Origin: Burkholderiales bacterium
Lineage (GTDB): Bacteria; Pseudomonadota; Gammaproteobacteria; Burkholderiales; Burkholderiaceae_D
Direction of reading: 5' to 3'
DNA: 41,129 nt
Assembly: GCA_947451925.1 (NCBI GenBank)
Contig: CANGAW010000025.1
Span: 1-41,129, forward strand
Position 1 is the first letter of the stretch, and every line of letters begins with the position of its first letter. Of the stretch, positions 7,544-14,981 are shown in pieces. Position numbers and translations under genes: made by a program. A model generated the notes under the pieces. The model was not told where the DNA came from and did not search any database. It saw only the letters and a list, made by a program, of their open reading frames with translations.

Positions 7544-9136
7544 ATGATGAATTGGGATCAGCACATCGCTTTACCGGCCATGCAGATGGAGACGCATTTT
7601 GATGGCCGCGACATGGCCTGCTTTGTTGACAGGCCTCGCTCCTTTTACGCCCTATTTGCCCAAGCCGCTGCCAGCACGCCAGAACACGAAGCCATTAGCT
7701 GCAATGGTCAGCGTTTTACTTATGCACAGGCAGAAGCGGAAGTCAGCCGCATCGCCGCTGGCCTGGTAGCTCAAGGATTGCTTGCAGGCGAGCGGCTTGT
7801 GCTGTTTGTCAGTAACCGGCCCGAGTTTGTCTTTGTGCTGTTTGCGTTGCAAAAAATCGGCGTCATCGCGGTGCCGGTCGGCACCCGCGAGCAGGGGCCG
7901 GGGCTGGCTTATATTCTTCATCAATGCAGCGCTGCGGCGATTGTGTTTGACAGTGAGTTAGCTGACAGGCTGCCGCCGATTGGCAGTATGCCGACGCTAA
8001 GGCTACGGCTTGCCGTTGGTACCGCAGTCGAGGGCGCGCTGCCCTTGTCTGCGTTAAGCGGCGAAGCTGTTACGGCCGCCGCCGTCAATGAAGAAGACTG
8101 CGCGGCCATCTTGTATACCTCGGGCACCACCGGCAACCCAAAAGGCGCCATGCTCACGCATCTCAACATTGTGCATTCGGTGATGCATTACCAGTTCTGT
8201 ATCAAACTCTGCGCGCAAGACCGCGCTGCATTAGCCGTACCGGCCAGTCATGTGACGGGCTTAATTGCCATCATCGCTGCCATCGTCCATGTTGCGGGCA
8301 CGCTGGTCATCGTGCCCGAATTCAAGGCAGCGGAATTTGTCGCGTTAGCCGCGCGTGAACGCATCAGTTATTCACTGATGGTGCCGGCGATGTATCAGCT
8401 GTGCCTGTTGCAGCCGGCGTTTCGCACCGTGGATTTGTCAGCATGGCGGGTGGGTGGTTTTGGCGGCGCACCAATGCCAGTGGCAACGGTGCAGAGTCTG
8501 GCGCAGGCTGTGCCAGGCCTGACTCTGGTCAACTGCTATGGCGCTACCGAGACAACATCACCGGCGACCATCATGCCGCTGGGACAGTCGGCTATTCACA
8601 ATGACAGCATCGGCATCACGGTGCCTTGTGGCGCCATCCGCGTGATGGACGCCGCAGGAGAGGCAGTCGCCCCCGGCCAGTCCGGCGAATTGTGGATAGC
8701 CGGTGCCATGGTCGTGCCCGGTTATTGGGACAACCCGCAAGCAACGGCTCAGGGTTTTGCCCATGGCTACTGGAAGTCCGGTGATGTCGGCTCGCTGGAT
8801 GCACAAGGTCTGGTGCGCATTTTTGATCGCATCAAAGACATGATCAACCGGGGCGGCTACAAAATTTATTCGGTTGAAGTGGAAAATGTTTTGATGGCGC
8901 TGCCCGGCGTACAGGAAGCCGCCGTAGTTGGCGACCCCTGCCCGGTATTGGGTGAACGGGTGCATGCCTATGTGTATGCCCCCAACGCCAGACTGGACGC
9001 CGACGCAGTGCGCCAGCATTGCAGCACACGCCTGGCCGACTACAAAGTGCCGGAAAAAATTATATTCGTGAACGCACCGCTGCCACGCAACCCGAACGGC
9101 AAATTACTCAAGCGGCAATTGCGCATGGCGGGTTGA
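7544..9136 (+). CDS. Acyl-CoA synthetase / AMP-dependent ligase (ANL superfamily)
   Basis: Start set at 7544 (ATGATG with GAGG six bases before); a longer frame from 7505 overlaps the ATPase gene. The 530-residue enzyme would adenylate a carboxylic acid and transfer it to CoA. Visible ANL motifs: phosphate-binding loop YTSGTTGNPKG (residues 191-201), adenine motif YGATETTS, hinge region GDVGSLDAQGLVRIFDRIKDMINRGGYKI, and the catalytic lysine in NPNGKLLKRQL near the C terminus. Being last in the ABC-importer operon it probably activates the imported acid (vectorial acylation or first step of degradation). The specific substrate cannot be read from the sequence. Confidence 0.88.
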   Translation: MMNWDQHIALPAMQMETHFDGRDMACFVDRPRSFYALFAQAAASTPEHEAISCNGQRFTYAQAEAEVSRIAAGLVAQGLLAGERLVLFVSNRPEFVFVLFALQKIGVIAVPVGTREQGPGLAYILHQCSAAAIVFDSELADRLPPIGSMPTLRLRLAVGTAVEGALPLSALSGEAVTAAAVNEEDCAAILYTSGTTGNPKGAMLTHLNIVHSVMHYQFCIKLCAQDRAALAVPASHVTGLIAIIAAIVHVAGTLVIVPEFKAAEFVALAARERISYSLMVPAMYQLCLLQPAFRTVDLSAWRVGGFGGAPMPVATVQSLAQAVPGLTLVNCYGATETTSPATIMPLGQSAIHNDSIGITVPCGAIRVMDAAGEAVAPGQSGELWIAGAMVVPGYWDNPQATAQGFAHGYWKSGDVGSLDAQGLVRIFDRIKDMINRGGYKIYSVEVENVLMALPGVQEAAVVGDPCPVLGERVHAYVYAPNARLDADAVRQHCSTRLADYKVPEKIIFVNAPLPRNPNGKLLKRQLRMAG

Positions 9137-9139
9137 AGT

Positions 9140-9577
9140 TTAAGAATGAAACAGCAGCCCCAGCATTGCCCCAACCAGCAATAACGATATCCAAAATACC
9201 AGGCTGCGCGAGGGATCGCGCCATTGCAGCCATTGCCTGCTCTTGCTGACAAAATTTGCGCTGGGTCGGGCACGGTTCTCTGTACGCCGGCGGTCAAGCT
9301 GGCGCCGGATCTGATGCGGGCGCCCGACAGATTCATGCTGCCGGCTCTCGCTTTCGATACGCGCTATCCATTGATCGTGGTTACGGCGCGCGTCCGGGTC
9401 TGATAAGACCTGGTAAGCCGTGCTGATGAGCTGAAAAGTCTGGGTCGCTGCAGAGCTGCCGGCATGATGATCCGGATGAAACTGATGGCACAGCGTTTTA
9501 TACGCAGCACGAATGATTTCAGGTGGCGCATTGCGTGCCACCTTCAAATTATCGTAATGCGTATGAACAGGCTTCAT
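9140..9577 (-). CDS. DnaJ-domain protein with C-terminal membrane anchor
   Basis: A 145-residue protein with an N-terminal J domain (residues about 7-70) including the HPD motif at 34-36, which stimulates DnaK ATPase. A basic, Arg-rich linker (about 72-115) follows, then a single C-terminal hydrophobic span (about 126-143). The topology suggests a tail-anchored co-chaperone recruiting DnaK to the inner membrane. It converges on the ligase gene with a three-base gap and shares a spacer with the divergent host-attachment-family gene. It lacks the Gly/Phe region, zinc finger and C-terminal domains of DnaJ itself. Confidence 0.8.
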   Translation of the reverse strand: MKPVHTHYDNLKVARNAPPEIIRAAYKTLCHQFHPDHHAGSSAATQTFQLISTAYQVLSDPDARRNHDQWIARIESESRQHESVGRPHQIRRQLDRRRTENRARPSANFVSKSRQWLQWRDPSRSLVFWISLLLVGAMLGLLFHS

Positions 9578-9641
9578 GGCTCAATCGATGAGGCTGATTG
9601 TCATAAATTAACGCAATTAAAATAATAATCAATTGAGTCAT

Positions 9642-9662
9642 ATCAACAATGTCGTTGTTGAT
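9642..9662. promoter_or_regulatory. Perfect dyad in a divergent promoter region
   Basis: ATCAACAA (9642-9649) and TTGTTGAT (9655-9662) form a perfect 8-base inverted repeat around TGTCG. It sits between the start of the J-domain gene (9577) and that of the host-attachment-family gene (9733). It could be a regulator site or a 5' UTR hairpin; no T tract argues against a terminator. Confidence 0.4.
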
Positions 9663-9732
9663 GCGGGTTCGGCACTGACGAGAACGTCGCTGTGCAATTA
9701 CAGTCAAATTCTCTGAGCCAAAGGAGAATCCG

Positions 9733-10194
9733 ATGTCAGTCAAATGGGTCGTCGTCGCCGACAGTACGCGGGCGAGAATTTTTCAGGCAGCGGAAAATTC
9801 GGAGAGCCTGACTGAGGTGGAGGATTTCCATAATCCGGCCGCACGTATGGAAGAACAGGAATTGCGCAATGCCGCCAAGGGGCATTTTTTCGGCAGCCCG
9901 GAAGGCTCGCCCGGTCATAGCGCAGAACCACGGACCAGTTCACTCGAACATAGCGTGGCCGTTTTTTCAAAAGTCATTGCTGACTATCTGCTAAAAGCCC
10001 ATCAGGAAAATCGTTTTGGGTCACTGGCGCTGGTCGCCGATCCGGATTTCCTCGGGCATTTGCGCAGCCACATGCCAACAATGCTGAAACACACTGTGAC
10101 ACAGGATTTAAACAAAGACCTTGCAGACTGGTCTGTGTCAGAGCTGCAAACCTATTTAAAAATCCATTTGCAACAAGGCAGCAGGCCGGTCTAG
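9733..10194 (+). CDS. Host-attachment-family protein (Host_attach / baeRF-like)
   Basis: A 153-residue soluble protein matching the Host_attach family: N-terminal KWVVVADSTRARIFQ (residues 4-18), a central RMEEQELRNAAKG stretch, and a C-terminal DFLGHLR..DLNKDLADWSVSEL motif. Members were named from plant-associated Agrobacterium, and the fold is related to archaeal release factor/ribosome-rescue domains; the molecular role in most bacteria is unsettled. The start is well supported by AAAGGAGAATCCG before the ATG. It is followed after 33 bases by the GAF-EAL gene. Confidence 0.8.
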   Translation: MSVKWVVVADSTRARIFQAAENSESLTEVEDFHNPAARMEEQELRNAAKGHFFGSPEGSPGHSAEPRTSSLEHSVAVFSKVIADYLLKAHQENRFGSLALVADPDFLGHLRSHMPTMLKHTVTQDLNKDLADWSVSELQTYLKIHLQQGSRPV

Positions 10195-10227
10195 TTTTTC
10201 TGCATTGTCGACGTTATTAAAACGATT

Positions 10228-11517
10228 ATGCCAAATCTGCCATCAACAACAGCATCCGCACCGCATGTTCCGGACTTAAGCGATGTTCTGTTGAATCATA
10301 ACGGCCTCGATGAGCAGGCCGCCGACCATACGGTCGTTGATATTTTGCAGGCAGTCCGTATGCATTTGAACATGGAGGTAGCCTTTATTTCCGAGTTTGT
10401 CGGCGACAAACGCGTACTGCGGTTTGTCGAATCGGACCTGGCGAATAATCCGCTGCGAGTCGGTCAGGGCAAACCGATGGACGAAACGTTTTGTCAGTAT
10501 ATTGTTGATGGCCGTTTGCCAGAATTGATGCCGGATGTGCAAAATAATCCGCAGGCCGTGCAAATACTGTCGAATTTGCCGCTGACTATTGGTGCGCACA
10601 TAGGTATACCAATACGACTTGCCGATGGCTCTTTGTATGGCACGTTTTGCTGTTTCAGTAGTCATCCCGACCCAACGCTGAATCAGCGAGACCTGTCTTT
10701 GATGCGGGTGTTTGCCGAACTTGCCGGCAAAGTCATCGGTCGGGAACGCCAGCATCAAATCGATCGCCATCGCTTGCATGAACGCATACGACGGATTTTG
10801 AAAAATGGCGATTTATCGCTGGTCTATCAACCCTTGTTTGATTTGAGCAGCAGGCAAATCATCGGCTTTGAATCACTGGCACGCTTTGCCCATCAACCCC
10901 TGCAGGCGCCCGATGTATGGTTTAAAGATGCGCTTGAATGCGGGCTGGGTGTGGAACTGGAATCCCGGGCCATCACGATGGCATTGCGCGCTCTACCCTG
11001 TTTGAAACCTCCACTTTATCTGAGCATCAATGCGTCGCCACAGACGATCATGGCCGGTTCTTTAAAAAAATTATTAAGCGGCATGAGCAATCTGAGCCGA
11101 CTGACGCTGGAGATCACCGAGCATGCGATCGTCCATCAATATCAGGAAATTACCCGTCTGTTGCAACCCTATCGGACGCGCGGACTGCGGGTAGCCATTG
11201 ACGATGCAGGGGCCGGTTATGCGAGCTTTCGGCACATCCTCAATCTGGCGCCGGATTACATCAAACTCGATATCAGCCTGATGCGGGGAATAGACAGCGA
11301 TCCGGCACGGCGCGCGCTGGCTGTGGCTTTTATTCAGTTTTCCAATGAAACGGGCAGCGAGCTGATTGCCGAGGGCATCGAAACCTCAGCCGAACTCAAC
11401 ACCCTGATGGAACTGGGCATCAATAAAACCCAGGGCTTTTTGCTTGGCAAACCAGTGCAACTGGACGATCTGCCTGCTGCTGTACTGGCCAATCCTCAAG
11501 CCACGATGCAGCACTAA
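10228..11517 (+). CDS. GAF-EAL cyclic-di-GMP phosphodiesterase
   Basis: A 429-residue protein with a GAF sensory domain (about 35-175) and an EAL domain (about 185-410), no GGDEF. EAL enzymes hydrolyse c-di-GMP to pGpG. The signature reads ESL rather than EAL, but expected metal and catalytic positions are present: E215, N268 (SINAS), E295 (EITEH), D325-D326 (DDAGAGYAS), K346 (YIKLD), E382 (AEGIE) and Q402 (TQGFLLG). The enzyme is therefore likely active, with the GAF domain sensing a small ligand or redox state. It may be transcribed together with the host-attachment-family gene. Confidence 0.85.
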   Translation: MPNLPSTTASAPHVPDLSDVLLNHNGLDEQAADHTVVDILQAVRMHLNMEVAFISEFVGDKRVLRFVESDLANNPLRVGQGKPMDETFCQYIVDGRLPELMPDVQNNPQAVQILSNLPLTIGAHIGIPIRLADGSLYGTFCCFSSHPDPTLNQRDLSLMRVFAELAGKVIGRERQHQIDRHRLHERIRRILKNGDLSLVYQPLFDLSSRQIIGFESLARFAHQPLQAPDVWFKDALECGLGVELESRAITMALRALPCLKPPLYLSINASPQTIMAGSLKKLLSGMSNLSRLTLEITEHAIVHQYQEITRLLQPYRTRGLRVAIDDAGAGYASFRHILNLAPDYIKLDISLMRGIDSDPARRALAVAFIQFSNETGSELIAEGIETSAELNTLMELGINKTQGFLLGKPVQLDDLPAAVLANPQATMQH

Positions 11518-11578
11518 GTGTGCTGTTTAAAATTTGGGCTATGACGGTTGGAAGTAAGACGCTTTTCACTCTACTACG

Positions 11579-11600
11579 GTCGTCACCTGCATGTGACGAC
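11579..11600. repeat. Short perfect hairpin downstream of the EAL gene
   Basis: GTCGTCAC (11579-11586) and GTGACGAC (11593-11600) pair perfectly around a six-base loop. It lies 61 bases after the EAL stop and convergently faces the WXXGXW gene. It has no U-rich tail, so it is a weak terminator candidate and may be part of the dispersed repeat just to its right. Confidence 0.45.
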
Positions 11601-11647
11601 TGCTGCGTGGGCGCACTGCATGCAGTCCGAATTCCCCACTACGCTCT

Positions 11648-11674
11648 CGATGAAAATCGGGACCCAGTGTCTTT
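11648..11674. repeat. Dispersed palindromic repeat copy
   Basis: This copy reads CGATGAAAATCGGGACCC then AGTGTCTTT, the reverse-oriented version of the 4079 element end. The left arm of the stem is partly decayed (CTCTCGAT instead of GTCCCGAT). The tail continues to ACGAAAA as in the copies at 24367 and 28106. Confidence 0.65.
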
Positions 11675-11741
11675 CGCCGTGGTTACGAAAAAAATCTCGC
11701 TAGAATTCATTGAAAAATCAAATTCAACAGTGAGCCCGCGC

Positions 11742-12158
11742 TCAATGCCGGTGTCCACGATCTTCAGCACGCCTGCCATCATGATCGTCGCCACGTCTTC
11801 CTTCATGATCATGGTGGTGGTCATGCTCATGCCGCTCGTGCCAGCCATGCTCATGCCGGAAACCTTGATCGTTGCGCCCCCAACCAGGCTGACCATAGCG
11901 CAATTGCGCGGCTTCCCAGTGACCGGGCACCCAGACGCTGAAACCGCGGCTCCAGCCCCAATAACCATCAACCCAGATTCGCTGCACCCTTGGTGGCAGA
12001 GGTGGAGGCGGTGCCGAATACACGACCCGTGGTGGTGGCATGCCGGAAGAAATGGTCACGCCCCAATCCAGATTCCCGGACTGAGCCTGAGCCGGGCCCG
12101 CTGACAACGATGCAGCGGCAATCGAAATCACGAGCAAGGACTTTGTAAGATGACGCAT
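11742..12158 (-). CDS. Secreted WXXGXW-repeat protein with histidine-rich tail
   Basis: Start set at 12158 because the minus strand has AGGGAGAAAATC before this ATG; an upstream in-frame ATG at 12212 lies among promoter repeats. The 138-residue product has a signal peptide (MRHLTKSLLVISIAAASLSAGPAQA-like, residues 1-25, cleavage after AQA), a proline-rich stretch, WXXGXW repeats around residues 62-83 (WVDGYWGW, WVPGHWE) and a tail from about 95 very rich in His, Asp, Glu and Arg. Such proteins are exported and of unknown function; the tail could bind divalent metals, which is inference. It is separated from the response regulator by a promoter region with phased repeats. Confidence 0.75.
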   Translation of the reverse strand: MRHLTKSLLVISIAAASLSAGPAQAQSGNLDWGVTISSGMPPPRVVYSAPPPPLPPRVQRIWVDGYWGWSRGFSVWVPGHWEAAQLRYGQPGWGRNDQGFRHEHGWHERHEHDHHHDHEGRRGDDHDGRRAEDRGHRH

Positions 12159-12185
12159 GATTTTCTCCCTGTATGTCTGACTGAA

Positions 12186-12232
12186 AAGACACGTTAAAGA
12201 CACGTTAAACACGCGTTTAAAACACGCCTTTA
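12186..12232. repeat. Phased ACACG-TTA direct repeats upstream of the WXXGXW gene
   Basis: Two exact tandem copies of AAGACACGTTA (12186-12196, 12197-12207) are followed by two relaxed copies AACACGCGTTTA (12208-12219) and AAACACGCCTTTA (12220-12232). The period is 11-13 bases, about one helical turn, and the array ends 27 bases upstream of the chosen start. It could be an array of regulator half-sites lying on one DNA face. Confidence 0.6.
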
Positions 12233-12307
12233 AAGCAGACTAACGAAGATAGAAACAGGGACACGCGTTATTTACAAATGCGAACACATTGCGCCGTATG
12301 AAAAAAA

Positions 12308-12949
12308 TCAGAGTTCAATCAAACCATGACGGACTGCCAGCAGCGCTAACTCGGCCTGATTGGCAACGCCCAGTTTTTGTTTGACGTTATACAGATGGGT
12401 GCCCACCGTGCGCGGCGAAATATTGAGCATCTCCGCGATCTGGTTCACCGAAGAACCCTTGGCCAGCTGAATGAAGACCCCGAACTCGCGCTCGGACAAC
12501 ACTTCGATCGGGCTTTTTTCGCCGTTGAATTCTTCCAGCGCCATGCGTTGCGACACATGACTGTCGATGTACATGCGCCCTTCACTCACCTGACGTATCG
12601 CATGCAGCAATTCGTCCGGCGCACTGCGCTTGGACAAATAACCCAGCGCACCGGCTTTGAGCATATAGCGCACATAGCTTGGGTCTTCATGCGAAGACAA
12701 CCCTAATACACGGGCCAGTTTGTCACGCGCCAGAATCCGCTTGGTGGCTTCAACACCCATGGTGCCGCCGAGTGAAATATCCATCACGATGACATCGGGT
12801 TTGGTCACCGTTAATTGCTGGTAAGCGGCTTCGGCAGAATCAGCCTCGGCCACCACTTTGATGTCCTCACTGGCATCGAGCAACATCCGAAAACCGAAGC
12901 GAACTACCGCGTGATCGTCGACCAGCATCACACTGATTGGTTTTTTCAT
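12308..12949 (-). CDS. NarL/LuxR-family response regulator (MoxX-like)
   Basis: A 213-residue two-component regulator. The receiver domain (about 4-120) has the acidic pair D11-D12, phospho-acceptor D57 (VIVMDISLG) and the conserved lysine in GALGYLSK. A GerE/LuxR helix-turn-helix follows at about 145-205 (LSEREFGVFIQLAKGSSVNQIAEML, described by position). It overlaps the kinase gene by four bases (12946-12949), so the pair is translationally coupled and surely cognate. Given the MoxY-like sensor and divergent pqqA, it may control PQQ-dependent oxidation functions; that is inference. Confidence 0.88.
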   Translation of the reverse strand: MKKPISVMLVDDHAVVRFGFRMLLDASEDIKVVAEADSAEAAYQQLTVTKPDVIVMDISLGGTMGVEATKRILARDKLARVLGLSSHEDPSYVRYMLKAGALGYLSKRSAPDELLHAIRQVSEGRMYIDSHVSQRMALEEFNGEKSPIEVLSEREFGVFIQLAKGSSVNQIAEMLNISPRTVGTHLYNVKQKLGVANQAELALLAVRHGLIEL

Positions 12950-14370
12950 GCTGCACTTTCTTTGATCGGAAGAGAAACAACAACGGACAAACCCGCTGGA
13001 GCATTGGATTGAAATGCCACCTGACCACCATGCGATTCGGCGCGCTCTTGCATGCCACGCACACCGTAATGACCGTCACGTTTCAAGGTCTCGGCGCCTT
13101 TGCCATTGTCACTGATGCTGAGCTTTAGCCTCTCTTTGTCAGTAGACATACTGATCTGCGCCCGCGTGGCTTGCGCGTGGCGCACGACATTGGTCAGCGC
13201 CTCCTGGACAATACGGTAGGCCGACAATTCAAGGGCTTCGCTGAGTACAGGAATGGTGCCCTCAACATGTAATTCGATTTTCAGCTCGGGATGTTTTTGC
13301 TGAGTAGCCGTCAGCAAGTCGCGCACTGCGTCAACCAGACCCATGCCTTCGAGTTGTATCGGCCGCAGTCGCGGGATCATCCTGTGCATGGCGTCTGAAG
13401 TCATGCCAGCGGTTTCAAACAGCATCTGGGCGGAACGCTCCAGCGGGCTGCCGACGATATCCGGATGCTGCATGATGGATTTGGCAATACTGCGCATGGC
13501 GGTCAGTGATTGACCCAGCTCATCGTGTAGTTCAAGCGCAAGCGCTGCGCGCTCTTCTTCAATGCGCCCGTGCAGCAATTGGGTAAATTCACGCTGGGTT
13601 ACCAGCCGTGCCTGCGCCTCGGCGCTGGATTGGCGCACCAGAATATTGTCTTCGACAGCTTGTGCCATGCGATTAAAAGCACGGCCCATTTGTCCGGCTT
13701 CTTTGCCCGGCAACGCAGGCAAGCGAACATGATGGTCACCCTGCTCGATTTCGCGCAAACCGCGCTCAATTTTTTCCAGTGGCGCCAGCCAGCGGCCTAC
13801 CAGTAAAAAAATCAGCAAGTCAGCCATGACAAACAGGATCGCCTGTGCAAACAGAATGTCGCGCAGGTTGTCCCAGCCATCCAGCACCGCACGGGTAGGA
13901 TTGGTTTTGACTGAGAGTCGCGCACCGTCCAGCTCAATCACCTGCACGGACTCTTCCGGCGCAACCAATGCGGTATACCAGCGCGGCGCATCGCGCCCGG
14001 CCTTGTAAGGTGAAGGTGGCGACTGGTACAACAGATCGCCGGCATTGTCGTGCAGCGCAATATCGTTCGCACGAACCCGACCGGTCGCACGTAAAAAAGC
14101 AACCAGGTCGGGCAAATCCTGCACCGTGTAGAAACTGCTGATACGCGCCAGCAGTTGCGAGGCAATACGCCCCGAGGCTTCCATTTCTTCGCGTACGCTG
14201 TTTCGGGTGGCGGTTACCTCGACCGTTATCAAGATGCTGAACACCAGAATCGTCAACGCCGAAAAAATCAGGTTAATCTTCAGCCTCAAGCTCATTTCAG
14301 AACCGGCAGCAGGCAAAGAGTTTTCCTTGCTTGGGTAAGCGGCGTTATTTGTCTTCGTTGTTGTTGTCAT
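12946..14370 (-). CDS. Membrane sensor histidine kinase, LapD/MoxY-type sensor domain, HisKA_3
   Basis: A 474-residue kinase: first span at about 31-51, an extracytoplasmic domain about 55-170 resembling the LapD_MoxY_N family (NSVREEMEASGRIASQLL, later SPPSPYKA and RWYTALVAPEE), second span about 172-192, HAMP about 193-243, DHp of the HisKA_3 class with phospho-His H282 in LELHDELGQ, and an ATPase domain with N-box NVVRHA, G1 DNGKGAE and G2 YGVRGMQERA. MoxY of Paracoccus belongs to the kinases controlling methanol (PQQ-enzyme) oxidation. The start at 14370 has only a weak Shine-Dalgarno; an ATG 24 codons later is an alternative. It is transcribed divergently from pqqA. Confidence 0.85.
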   Translation of the reverse strand: MTTTTKTNNAAYPSKENSLPAAGSEMSLRLKINLIFSALTILVFSILITVEVTATRNSVREEMEASGRIASQLLARISSFYTVQDLPDLVAFLRATGRVRANDIALHDNAGDLLYQSPPSPYKAGRDAPRWYTALVAPEESVQVIELDGARLSVKTNPTRAVLDGWDNLRDILFAQAILFVMADLLIFLLVGRWLAPLEKIERGLREIEQGDHHVRLPALPGKEAGQMGRAFNRMAQAVEDNILVRQSSAEAQARLVTQREFTQLLHGRIEEERAALALELHDELGQSLTAMRSIAKSIMQHPDIVGSPLERSAQMLFETAGMTSDAMHRMIPRLRPIQLEGMGLVDAVRDLLTATQQKHPELKIELHVEGTIPVLSEALELSAYRIVQEALTNVVRHAQATRAQISMSTDKERLKLSISDNGKGAETLKRDGHYGVRGMQERAESHGGQVAFQSNAPAGLSVVVSLPIKESAA

Positions 14371-14484
14371 TTTCGAAAAATCATTGCCGCATTGTGGAAG
14401 GCTGTGGCCTTAACTGCAGCAGCAGGCAAACACATCGGCATCATAGCAGCAGGCAAGGGGAACAAAAGTCGCTGATCTGGCAAC

Positions 14485-14520
14485 TTGTTCCAATAGTTCC
14501 ATGAACAAATGAAGTTCATG
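14485..14520. promoter_or_regulatory. Palindromic operator candidate midway between kinase and pqqA starts
   Basis: CATGAAC (14500-14506) and GTTCATG (14514-14520) form a perfect inverted repeat with a 7-base spacer. TTGTTC (14485-14490) and GAACAA (14503-14508) form a second overlapping one. The centre near 14510 is about 140 bases from both divergent start codons. Sites of this kind fit dimer binding by a NarL-type regulator, most simply the neighbouring one. Confidence 0.5.
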
Positions 14521-14652
14521 AAAATCATTAGCCTCAATTACGCGATTCGCCGATGCAGGCAACTGGCAGGCAAGGCATCATTCAATCCACTGAATGCGAG
14601 AGCGTTCAGAAACTTTGGTTAACAATTAAATAAATCCAATTAGGAGATCATT

Positions 14653-14727
14653 ATGACCTGGACCACACCTGCTGCAATCGACCTGCGTTTCGGTTTTGAA
14701 ATCACCATGTACATCGCTAACCGTTAA
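14653..14727 (+). CDS. pqqA: PqqA, precursor peptide of pyrroloquinoline quinone
   Basis: A 24-codon gene encoding a classical PqqA. It starts MTWTTPAAIDLRFGF and ends EITMYIANR, with Glu16 and Tyr20 in the required E-x3-Y spacing; these two side chains are cross-linked by PqqE and become the whole PQQ cofactor. TAGGAG sits eight bases before the ATG. Unlike most pqq loci, pqqB, C, D and E do not follow. The gene is closed off by a GNRA-type hairpin 10 bases after the stop and then by an intrinsic terminator, so it is a single-gene unit. The divergent two-component system and the PqqU-like receptor downstream reinforce the assignment. The remaining enzymes must be encoded elsewhere, or the peptide is an extra copy. 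Confidence 0.93.
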   Translation: MTWTTPAAIDLRFGFEITMYIANR

Positions 14728-14737
14728 TTGTTAGCTT

Positions 14738-14765
14738 GGTAGTCGGGGCGCAAGCCGCGACTACC
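14738..14765 (+). promoter_or_regulatory. Strong 3' UTR hairpin with GCAA tetraloop after pqqA
   Basis: GGTAGTCG (14738-14745) pairs with CGACTACC (14758-14765). One G-G mismatch separates this from an inner GGC-GCAA-GCC stem capped by a GNRA tetraloop. No T tract follows, so it is probably an mRNA-stabilising element or processing signal instead of a terminator. Confidence 0.7.
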
Positions 14766-14778
14766 TTCGTACTAAAAG

Positions 14779-14806
14779 AAAACGATCCAACCGGGTCGTT
14801 TTTTTT
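14779..14806 (+). terminator. Rho-independent terminator closing the pqqA transcript
   Basis: AAAACGATCC (14779-14788) pairs with GGGTCGTTTT (14793-14802), one T-G wobble, loop AACC. It is followed by an unbroken T run to 14806. It separates pqqA from the receptor gene 175 bases further on. Confidence 0.85.
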
Positions 14807-14981
14807 GCCCGTATAGTTACCAAAATTATAACTAGTTTAAATATCGGCAAGCTCGCATCCAGATCCGCGCCGATTTGCAAGCAACTATTTTGCATTTAAT
14901 TACTTTTTTAGTATGCACAACCGTTACCCGATCCTGTAGCATTCGGCCTCTTTTAAATTTACTAATACAGGATTCAAACGT

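Noticed and set aside
10852..10890. ESL in place of EAL as sign of an inactive phosphodiesterase
   Set aside because: The glutamate and all other expected metal and catalytic residues are present; A to S at the second position is a tolerated variation.
11579..11600. Hairpin read as a terminator for the EAL gene
   Set aside because: No T-rich tract follows, and it adjoins the dispersed repeat; listed only as a repeat.
11520..12104. 194-codon plus-strand frame antisense to the WXXGXW gene
   Set aside because: It is a shadow of the minus-strand gene, whose signal peptide, repeat motifs and ribosome-binding site are convincing. The apparent Met-rich stretch is antisense to the His-rich tail.
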